This document shows positions 55,629 to 64,000 of a stretch of 64,000 nt of DNA, piece by piece. Source of the DNA: Pseudogymnoascus destructans (Eukaryota; Ascomycota; Leotiomycetes; Thelebolales; Thelebolaceae); assembly GCF_001641265.1 (NCBI RefSeq), contig NW_020167536.1, forward strand, positions 434,001 to 498,000, read 5' to 3'. Under the pieces are notes generated by a model. It was not told the origin of the DNA. It did no database searches and saw only the letters and a list, made by a program, of their open reading frames with translations. A program made the position numbers and the translations under genes. The stretch's first letter is position 1, and every line of letters starts with the position of its first letter.

Positions 55629-57765
55629 CTAGATCAACAAGAAGTCCCAGCCTTTGCTCTGCATGACATCTCTCCAGGAGACGACTCCCTCCGGCTGCGC
55701 ATCCGCGCGCGCCCACACCTCGCGCAGGAGGCATGCCACGCGGCCGAAGCTGCCACAGCCCGCCGCATCCCCCAGATCCGCAACGCGCGCGTCGAAGAAA
55801 GCGCGGAAGCTGGAGCCGGCAGTGCTCACCGCGCCGCCCATGAGGTACACCCAGACCATGCTCTTGTCGAAGCCGTGCGCACCGGCGGGGATGTAGGCCA
55901 GGACGCGCGTCAGGTTATCGACGAGCCGGACGCAGCTTTCCTGGGCGGGCGAGAAGCCCGGGACGAGGGAGCACAGGTAGATGCGCGCGGCGATGCGGAA
56001 GGCGGCGGTGATGTTGATGCTGAGCTGGTCTGCGTCGAGGGCGCCGCTGTGATCGAAGGGGTTCTTGAGGCTCATGGCGCTGCTCTCGGTGTGGGTGATG
56101 TGCTCGCCGAGGGTGGTGATGTAGGAGCACAGGACGTCCATGCCCATGCCGCTGTGCTTGAGTCCCTCGAGGCACGCGATCTCGGAGATGAGGAACATCA
56201 CGCGGTCGTCGCAGCCGGTCAGCTCGCGCAGCCCCAGGCTGGTGGAGCTGAAGTTCTTCTCGCGGTAGGTGTCTGCGAAGGTTGGGGAGCGGCCGGCGAG
56301 GGCGGCGCCGAGGATGTCGATCCAGGCCATGAGTGTCATGTTGAAGGGGGCGGACGCCGTGTTCGAGGTGGCCTGCGCAGGCAGATCGAGCTTGTGGACG
56401 AGGTCGCTGGCCGCGTGGAAGTGCTGGTGCCACGAGACGTCTGGGAGAGCCTCGTCGACGCGACCGACGGCGCATTGGAGGAAGATCATGCCCAGCGTCG
56501 TATCGAGGATCTGCTCGGTCGGCTCGTTGCGCCCGATGGACGCACACAGCTCGCGGATGCCTGCCTGACGGTGTCGCATGATGTCCGCGTCGATCGCATC
56601 GCTGTTGTCGTGAGCGGTCACGGTGGACTTGTAGTGCTGTGCCGAGATGTTGAGGGCGCAGTGCAGGTAGCTCTTGTTGGTCTCGAGCGCAGGCAAGATC
56701 AGGTCCGAGAGCGTGGGCGCGCTCACATTCGCCTCGAGGACGGGGAAGATTGATGGGAGCACGTTCTGGATGAAGTGGCCAAGCAGGGACTCGTCGCTCT
56801 GCTCGAGGTCAGGCAGGAGCGGGTGGCCCGGGGCCGAGATGACATCCGGCGAGTCGAAGAAGCTCGCGGTGAGCTCCTCCGGCATCGACGCGCGGCGCTC
56901 AAAGTACATGTCGTCCAGGTACTCACCCTCTCCCTTGTAGGAAGACAGCGAGGCGTCCTGCGACGGGTGATACTCTTGGGGTGTGTGGAAAGTGCTGAAG
57001 GTCGACACGGTCGATTCTCGCCTCGTCAGGCCATCCTCCATGAGTACCTCGCGCTCGGTCTTGACACCGACCTCGTACGGCGCGAACTCGGAGTATAGAG
57101 GGGCATACTGCGCATGCGATGAGTGCACCTGCGCATTGTAAGCGTCGTAGCTGGCGATGCCCGGCGCGACGTCAAAGTTGAAGTCGAGCGAGAAGGTGGA
57201 GTCGGCGGAGCCGGAGCGCGTGCGATCAATCGAGTCCGAGTACGTCGCCGAGGTGGGCAGAGAGTGGGAGAGTCCAGGCGGGGTGTCTGCGCCCGGCGGC
57301 AGGATTTGCGACGCCTTCTCGGAGAGCTTCTTGCGCTTGATGATCATCTTGATGGCGTCCTTCTGGTGGCGGCGCGAGTCGCCATTGCTCCACCACATTG
57401 GCCGCTTGTAATTGCACTCGAGACCGAGGTTCTTGCACGCCGAGCAGCACGGGCTGCCCTCGTCGCACTTCTTCCTCCGTAACCTGCAGGTGTAGCATCC
57501 TAATGGGGGGGGGGGTTCTAGTTAGTACACGTGCATATTTATTTCTCATAAGCGACACGGAGCTCGGAAGGAAAATGGACCAGTATCACATCATAGTGGT
57601 AGACACGGGGGACAAACCTGTGCGTGATCTCCTGTGCATCTGTGCCTTGGACCTGTTCTGGTGGGTGCTGCTGGCCTTGGAAGCCGGCTTGGGCCTTGGT
57701 TGTGCCACGGTCATTGTGGTGGGATTCGATCTGGTCATGGAGATGGAGCTCGAGGTGAGAGACAT
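55629..57765 (-). CDS. Zn2Cys6 fungal transcription factor
   Basis: Minus-strand exons are 57765-57618 and 57499-55629, with a 118-bp intron (GTTTGT...CATTAG, preceded by a poly-C tract), the longest in the window; 672 residues. The binuclear zinc cluster spans the splice junction: RSRTGCYTCRLRRKKCDEG with Cys51, 54, 61, 68, 71 and 78, followed by ECNYKRPMWWSNGDSRR and a basic helix (MIIKRKKLSEKASQ). The middle is Ser/Tyr-rich. The C-terminal two thirds is a helical Fungal_trans_2-type regulatory domain (LLGHFIQNVLPSIFPVLEAN, LHCALNISAQHYKS, MTLMAWIDILGAALAGRSPT). The target pathway is unknown. The coding sequence is strongly GC-biased at third positions, which creates a long antisense frame with no meaning. 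Confidence 0.9.
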
Positions 57766-58370
57766 GGCTGGTATTAAAGGGTATAAGCGTAGGGTGGTGG
57801 TGTTATGCTTGCGAGGTACGTGGGGCGCCAGTCGTCCGTAGTGGGTGTGGGGGGTGCAAAAGAGGGGGGTGTGACTCGGGTGAAGGTCGGGAAAGCCAGT
57901 TCGGGACGGGAGTCTGTGGTGCGAGAGTCGGCGATAGGAATGCGTCGTCGGCGAACCGGGGGTTGGTAGGAATGTGTCGTCGGCGAACCGGGGAGTGATG
58001 GTAGTAATGCGTCGAAATGAATGATGGGATCAAAGCGAAGTCCAGCTTGGCTTTGGGTCGGAAGAAGATGACAATTATAAAACGAAGGAGTAAGGAATAG
58101 TAATAGTTTGAAAGTCGGAGAGAGAGAGAGGTGGAGGTGGAGGAGGAGGAGGAGATGGAGATGGAGATGGAGAAGAATAACACACACGGTCCAAGTTTGG
58201 TCAAGATTGGAGATGGTGGTGTGGTCTATATATTGATATATTGACCACGACGCATGTCAAGTGAGGCCTCTCGGAGAGAAGAGACCTGAATCTATTTTTA
58301 CACCTCCCCATCTCTCTTGGGATGGATGGGATGGGATGGGAGGGATGGGGATGTTGTGTGGTGGAGTTTG

Positions 58371-58487
58371 TGGTGGTAGTGGTGGTAGTGGTTAGTGGTG
58401 GTAGTGGTGGTAGTGGTGGTAGTGGTGGTGGTGGTGGTGGTGGTGGTGGTGGTGGTGGTGGTGGTGGTGGTGGTGGTAGTGGTGGAT
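58371..58487. repeat. Trinucleotide microsatellite (GGT/AGT)n
   Basis: The first part alternates ggt and agt; the stretch 58422-58477 is almost pure (ggt)n. It lies about 600 bp upstream of the Zn2Cys6 factor ATG. On the minus strand it reads as poly-Pro or poly-Thr in short frames, which are artefacts. Confidence 0.95.
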
Positions 58488-58837
58488 ATTTTTGGCCCTC
58501 GCAAACAAGAGCCAAGCCTAGTGGGGGAAGAAAACGAGACTGGACTCCATCCAGTCTCCTGAGGGGTGACTGGGCGAAGAATAGAGGGCGATGAGTGGAT
58601 GGATGGGTATCGGTAGCGGCGGCGGTGGTCTATATGGGTGCATATGTGGGTGCGCAGCCGCCGTCGTGGGCCATTGCTGGCACCAAGTATTGAACAAGCG
58701 GCATGGGTGAGGGAGAGATGACAAGCTTGTCTGTGCTGTGAGTGGTTGAGGCAGCGCGAACCCTCGCCAAGAACAACCCAACCCCAGGATCCAGCCTGGC
58801 ACGGGATCCAGCAAGAACAACCGAGGCGTCACAGTGC

Positions 58838-59012
58838 GCATCCCATCCCATCCCATCCCCATCCCATCCCCATCACCCACCTCACCCACCACCCACCACC
58901 TCACCCACCTCACCCACCACCCACCACCTCACCCACCACCTCCCATCACCCACCTCACCCACCACCCACCACCTCACCCACCACCTCCCATCACCCACCT
59001 CACCCACCACCC
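58838..59012. repeat. CCCAT pentamers followed by a 45-bp minisatellite
   Basis: After cccat units at 58838-58871, a 45-bp unit built of 'cacccacc' sub-repeats recurs at 58872, 58945 and 58990. The first copy carries an extra 28-bp sub-duplication, so its spacing is 73. The array is entirely A/C/T on this strand. Confidence 0.9.
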
Positions 59013-59239
59013 CAACCCCCCCCCACCTCCCCCCACCATAACCACCATACACCCCCGTTATCATGACAGTTGCCCTCGCCCCAGGGATCCCGCAGTAGCC
59101 CCTCCGTAGCGTGCATTACTCCCCTACGCGCCGGGAGCGACCGTCACCAATCAATACGTCCTCACCATCACGCGCTAGCCCCGATCTGGGGCTCGTGCGC
59201 TGCGGGGCCGGGGGTGGGGGGATGGGAAGCACGGGCGGG

Positions 59240-59290
59240 CGCGGGCGGGTGATGGGATGGGGTGGGATGGGGTGGGATGGGGTGGGATGG
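59240..59290. repeat. GGGAT/GGGGT array
   Basis: Four copies of gatggggtgg-type decamers in tandem. G-runs of four spaced closely on this strand could form a G-quadruplex. Confidence 0.85.
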
Positions 59291-59325
59291 GCTTCTTTTT
59301 GATGGGGATGGGGGTTGGGGGGGAT

Positions 59326-59413
59326 AGCCGATGGAGATGGAGATGGGGTATAGCGTATAGCCGATGGAGATGGGGTATAGCGTATAGCCGATGGAGATGG
59401 GGTATAGCCGATG
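59326..59413. repeat. 27-bp minisatellite, about three copies
   Basis: The unit begins 'agccgatggagatgg' and ends 'ggtatagcgtat'. Copies start at 59326, 59359 and 59386. The first has an added 6-base 'agatgg' duplication, and the last is truncated. Confidence 0.92.
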
Positions 59414-59575
59414 CAGAGGAGATACTGTATGCTTGGTGGACATGCGCTGACTGAGGGTCGGATGGGCTGTGGTAGTTTCAACATGTGGTACAGTACCGTC
59501 TTCACTTTCCCCATCCATCGCCAGCAAGCTGTGCGATCCTAATTACACTGCCTAGTGTCACCGCACCCTCCACAG

Positions 59576-59703
59576 CCCACCACCGCATCGCCCTTGGGAA
59601 CGCAAACACACCCCACCACCGCATCGCCCTTGGGAACGCAAACACACCCCACCACCGCATCGCCCTTGGGAACGCAAACACACCCCACCACCGCATCGCC
59701 CTT
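59576..59703. repeat. 36-bp perfect minisatellite, 3.5 copies
   Basis: The unit starts 'cccaccaccgcatcgccctt' and repeats at 59576, 59612, 59648 and 59684 with no visible mismatch. The exactness implies recent expansion. As 36 is a multiple of three, it generates repetitive frames on both strands, which I do not take as coding. Confidence 0.95.
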
Positions 59704-61750
59704 ATGCAAACACGGCCCGCCCTCCGTCGTCCCAGCCCGTCAGAAACAAACCGGAAAAGGTCGCATAATCAGATCCGATGGTTGGCATGCCGTTGCATCG
59801 TGTGGGACTCGACTCAACTCCGTCCAACCCCCGCCCTCCCGAGTATCTCCCACCGTCCACTGAAGTGCACGGATCGTCGCACCCCCAATGCCTGATGGCG
59901 GGTATCCGGCACCACACCGAGTACAGTACAACGTACAAGGTGCAGTACACCGTTGAGGTGGACGGGCCAGGGATGCTCGGGGCTAAACCCTCCTCTGTGC
60001 GCTTCGCTCCCACAGATGCATGCGCTTTACGAGTACAACATACATCACCCAAGGGAAAGGCTAGGGCTGCGATGGGGGAGCGAGGTTCTGCTGCTGTGTC
60101 TGCGCCAAAGGAGTGCGATATGCACCCACGGAGGAGTGTCTGATCGCCTCTGCACGCTATATTTAGGACACATTCTTGACGCCGGCGTCGACCAACGTGT
60201 GCGGGCGGCCGGCGGCCAGCGCTCAGGTCAAGGCTAGGCGAGCGCCATGGCGCCGGTGCAATCGCAGATTCGGTGGGGGTACTGTAAACCTGGCCGCGTC
60301 TTGGCCCAATTAAACTCGGCCCACACCGAAAGGACAGCTCGGCTTGCGTCACGTTGGGATTGCGTCTCAGCACTGCTACAAAGTCATGTGTGCGGCTTAA
60401 CCCAACCAACTCTCCCCTCCCCGCCAACCTCGCTCCAGCTTCGGCCGCGTCCCACTCAACCCCTCCAGCTCCGATGCTGATCATCAGGCCCACTCCCTCG
60501 GCCGTTCTTGCAACTTGGAGAGGAGCCCATTTTCCGTGGAAGACGACATAACATGGAGACGACATAACAGGGCTCGTCGCATAGAGGCGACGCTCGGGTA
60601 GAATTATGTGTACCACTGTTGTATGCCGTATGCCGTATGCCGCTCAATGCCGTACAACGCGTAATGCGACTGGGACGTTTTTAAAACCCAATCCACAACG
60701 GACAGTTCCTTGTGTGCAGTCCCATATGCGACCGCCCGTCCATTGATGCACGTGTACGCCTCCATCCTTAGTGGTAAGAGTTGCGGTACCAACGCAACTT
60801 CAAATATTCGGTCGTTACGAGCTATGCAGTGGGTATACTGTATCCCAAGTACTCGATGCATCGCATCCGATCCCGACGGCTACGAAAAAGCAACAAAACT
60901 TAATAGCATAGTAATCATGTCAAGCTGTCGTCCTCTCCAGGATCGGACATGTCCCGTTTCCATCTGAGCATGCACCCCAATACCATGTTGTCACTCAACC
61001 CCACCACTTGAGCAATTCCTCACGCACAGCATAATCTGCTCTGAATTAAACGGTCGGGAACCGACGGAGACCGGGGGCTGGTGCAGCGATTATGCTGTTC
61101 CCAAGGCAAGGGGATCGCGATGTGCACGGTGGTGTGTGCAATAGCAGGGAAGAGAGCGTCACGTTGGGCTTGGATGGGGAAAAGTCGAGCATAATTGTGG
61201 CGTATACGTGGCGCCCAACCCAAGCAGGCCTCGAATCGGGCGGCGGGGGTGAAGAAGAGAGGGGTAGAGGAGCCCTCGGCACATCTGGTCGCTGTGTCGG
61301 AATGCCGCTGCGTGTTTCTCCACCATTACATTCCTTTTCCCCTTCGTTACCTCGCTTGGAGCGGGCGATGAGTGATATGTAAGACACTCAGAGAGTAAGA
61401 CAGTAATATAAGTCACGCCAGTTTCTCGACATCGGGCCGCTCCTTCCCTCCCATACCGCCCCGCTTCGAGCCCTCTTTCTGTCACCCGTCACCACCCACC
61501 TCGCTATCTATCAGAATCAGGGTCTCTTGACAGGAAGGAGTGACAGCAAGGAGGGGACTGCTTCTGGGCCGCCATTAAAAGATATCCTAGACTGGATATC
61601 TTTTCTCTATCGATGACACCCGAGTGTCGGCCCGTTGATAGAAACGTGAGCTACTCGCACTGCAAGCCCACCAAAACAGGAAAGGACGACATCTGAGAAT
61701 AGATAACCGACCACATGCAGGGCGCAGCGGGGGTTTTTGGGACAGAGTAG

Positions 61751-61813
61751 GGTAGGAAAGGTAGGAAAGCTAAGAAAGGTAGGAAAGGTAGGAAAGATAG
61801 GAAAGGTAGGAAA
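61751..61813. repeat. 9-bp tandem repeat (ggtaggaaa), seven copies
   Basis: Seven head-to-tail units, five exact and two with one or two substitutions (gctaagaaa, gataggaaa). The array is purine-rich on this strand. Confidence 0.95.
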
Positions 61814-61967
61814 GGGTACGGCGCGTACAGATGAGCATCGCTGCTAGTGTTGTAGTGTGACGGGCCAATGATAATTCGCAGCACGATATCTCCATAAATA
61901 ACCGACCAATGAAAAAAATCAGACGACACACATCGGCTCAAGTTTTGTTTTAAACAGGGAGTATTTC

Positions 61968-61998
61968 TGCACTTTGTATGCACTTTGTATGCACTTTG
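61968..61998. repeat. 11-bp tandem repeat, nearly three copies
   Basis: The unit tgcactttgta occurs twice exactly and then as a 9-base partial copy. It lies about 700 bp before the SAM-domain gene ATG. Confidence 0.9.
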
Positions 61999-62709
61999 CT
62001 GTGATAACCAGCCATCACCACCTGATCCATGTCTCTCCAGAATCGAGATGGTACTACTTTGGCTGCAAGTATTCTCACTGGATGGCCAACAGAGGTACTT
62101 CCAACTCCACTACCATCCCCGTCCACTCCTCCCATCCCAGAATAGCATTTGTCCCTCCAATTGTAAATCCCACCATACTCCCATGTCCCCTATCTCGTGC
62201 AGTTATCACAGCAAATATTACATCCCCATCACAGTGGCCACAGCGCCTTCCCCCCCCCCAGCACAGCCATCGTGGCCGCCCGATTGGCGCCATGAAACAA
62301 ACCATGCCTCTTTCCACAGTGTGTCCAACCCCGCCAAACAGCCACCTCTCGCCCTCCCCGCCATGCCCTCGACCGTTTCTTACTTATACAGACCGTAGCC
62401 GCCAGGCATTTCATGCCCCTCTCCTCTTGATACTTCCCAGAACCAAAAAAACTCTCTCTCACTTTTCCCTATACCCCGTAGCGTTTCATCGTTTAATCAG
62501 ATCTTCCCTTTTTCCAGTATCATCTCGCTCGGCAAGTTAGAACAATCGCAAGACTATATTTTTTATATTTACACACTATAACGAATTCCGGCAACGGGCA
62601 AAACAACGATTATATATCCCCAGACTCAGAGATTTTGAAACGAGAAACAAGACATCGTCGCACTATCACCCTCGCGCATTACCACTTTTGTCGCAAGACG
62701 CCCGGAGCC

Positions 62710-64000
62710 ATGGCGAGTCGCCAGCAGGCCAGTAGTAGCCGGCGCGCATCCCAACTCTCGCAGCAACGCACCGCCGCCCTCCCCCCGCTCGACACCCGCG
62801 GCGAGATGTTCCAAAGGGGCCAGCATGGGTCCTTCTTCGACATGAAGGCGCTGGCGCCTCGGCCGATGTCGTCGTCGACGGAGATGTTTGACACAGACTT
62901 CGAGGATGATGGCAGCGAGATCGAGGAGGGCGAATACTCACCTAGGATCAGCATTAACTCCGTATGTCTGCCCGCCCGTCGCGGGGTATTTCTTGTCCAT
63001 TGTAGATTGCTAACATGCGCCCACAGGCTGGACGGAGGAGTCAGACTACACTGTCCTCATATGAGGATCTGCCGACGCCAAAGTCAAATAGCTTCCATGG
63101 CTTTGACTTCCAACTCCAGCAGACTACGGCGCCGGCGCCGGGCAAGTCAGTAGAAGGACCAAAGGGACCACATCTGTTCAGGATCTCCCAGGAGGTGACG
63201 CCCGAGGAGGAGTACTACCTGACAATGTCGCCGGTAACCCCGCGATACCCACCGTCGTCGCGGCCCGAGACAGCATTCAGAGTCCCGTCGTTGCCATACC
63301 CACAGCCAGAGCTGAAGCATAGGCCAATCAGCACGCTGACTGCAGCGGTGACGAAGCTGAATAAGATGGAGGTAGCCATGTGGACGCCTCGCCAGGTGGC
63401 GAGGTGGATGTACCATGCAGGGTTCGAGCCAGCTATTGTAGAGAAGTTCGAGGAGAACGATATCTCAGGCGAGATCTTAACCACCCTCAAGTTTGAAGAC
63501 CTCCGAGAACTCGACATCCAGTCTTTTGGCCAGCGTCACAAGCTATGGGCTGAGATCCACACTCTCCGCGGCGATGCAGTGGGCGCGCCAACGTCGCCAA
63601 CTGAGATCGACTGCGGCTCGAGCGACGAGGATGAGCGCACGCACAAGAAGTCCAAGCCGCGCAGGAAACACAAGAAGTCCAGCTTTGAGGATATCATCTC
63701 CCCACTCGAGTCCGTCTCCATCGTCGGCATCGAGCAGCTCATGCCCAAGGCGCACAAGTGCTCCAAGGGTGAGAACTGCTCGCGTTGGAAGAAGCAACAG
63801 CGCCTCATCCAGCAATTCAAGATGGGCCACCCCGTCAGTCCAGACGGCGGCATGATCCTCATCGCCGGCGACCCAGGCAACCCCCTCACAGCCGAAGCCG
63901 TGCGCCCCTTCTCCGAAGCCCAGCCGTCCGTCGTCGCCTCCTCCGACCTCCTCGGCCCCGGCGAGATCCCCTCCTTCTCCCACATCGACCCCGAGCAACT
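62710..64000 (+). CDS. SAM-domain protein, 5' part (runs off the right edge)
   Basis: Exons are 62710-62961 and 63027-64000 (open at the edge), with a 65-bp intron (GTATGT...CACAG, with gctaac). At least 408 residues. Residues 1-150 are Ser/Arg-rich and disordered-looking (MASRQQASSSRRASQLSQQR). A SAM domain lies at about 200-265 (MWTPRQVARWMYHAGFEPAI, ILTTLKFEDLRELDIQSFGQ), ending RHKLWAEIHTL. An acidic-to-basic linker follows (DEDERTHKKSKPRRKHKKSS), then a segment with two cysteines (KCSKGENCSRWKKQQRL). SAM domains in fungi often sit in MAP-kinase or polarity scaffolds. No PH, RA or kinase domain is visible before the edge, so the class is undecided. A pyrimidine-rich leader precedes the ATG. 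Later exons lie outside the window. Confidence 0.85.

Larger units (their letters stand above)
57766..62709. other. About 4.9 kb without a supported gene, rich in simple repeats
   Basis: Between the divergently placed Zn2Cys6 factor and the SAM-domain gene. It holds at least seven tandem-repeat arrays listed separately, GC-rich patches and long pyrimidine-rich leaders. The longest frame (59702-60616, minus, 304 codons) has no domain and ordinary low-complexity composition, so I do not call it. Long upstream regions are common for fungal developmental regulators; that is the likeliest explanation. Confidence 0.5.

Noticed and set aside
55620..56753. 377-codon frame on the plus strand
   Set aside because: Exact antisense of the Zn2Cys6 factor; produced by its strong third-position GC bias.
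58201..58515. Poly-Pro and poly-Thr frames
   Set aside because: Translation of the (GGT/AGT)n microsatellite.
59702..60616. 304-codon frame on the minus strand
   Set aside because: No domain, no family resemblance, overlaps the 36-bp repeat at one end, and lies in a GC-rich region where long chance frames are common.

Overview
The window is nuclear DNA of a filamentous ascomycete (Pezizomycotina). The grounds are about 30 short introns (47-118 bp, GT-AG, mostly GTAAGT/GTATGT-type donors, several with CTAAC/CTAAT branch-like sites), a Zn2Cys6 regulator, a CFEM-like surface protein, and relics of secreted plant-biomass enzymes. I cannot settle the class from sequence alone. All exon joins were chosen by hand from reading frame, splice signals and family conservation; none is backed by transcript data.

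Layout, 1-14 kb: tail of an unidentified ORF at the left edge, a diverged 90-bp tandem repeat, a phosphate-permease relic, then MON1 and DOP1 (divergent), GRH1/GRASP (convergent with DOP1), and an unknown basic protein followed only 17 bp later by TGS1. 14-18.6 kb is gene-poor and holds two dead genes: an SGNH/GDSL hydrolase and the C-terminal remnant of a CE15 glucuronoyl esterase, plus a strong stem-loop. 18.6-30 kb: an RRM-like protein, a CFEM-like membrane protein, an FMO-type monooxygenase fused to a DUF6314 domain, BET2 (Rab geranylgeranyltransferase beta) and a zinc-finger protein with six exons.

30.5-50 kb is a dense housekeeping block: MSH3, a RhoGAP, RSM23/DAP3 and RRS1 (divergent, 170 bp apart), MCM7 and PEX1 (divergent), and an AidB-like acyl-CoA dehydrogenase. 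50-64 kb is looser: a multiply frameshifted L-domain surface-protein pseudogene, a Cys-rich membrane protein with a frame break at a poly-C tract, a Zn2Cys6 transcription factor, almost 5 kb of micro- and minisatellite-rich DNA, and the 5' part of a SAM-domain protein running off the right edge.

Functional themes: membrane traffic (MON1, DOP1, GRH1, BET2), genome replication and repair (MCM7, MSH3, each with an upstream ACGCGT box), ribosomes (RSM23, RRS1), RNA capping (TGS1) and peroxisomes (PEX1, with an acyl-CoA dehydrogenase next to it). The four clear pseudogenes are all transport, secreted or surface genes, whereas the housekeeping genes are intact. I did not find a convincing new multi-gene system. 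The observations most worth checking are the 17-bp tandem gene pair, the 31-nt exon, the frame-preserving introns and the FMO-DUF6314 fusion.
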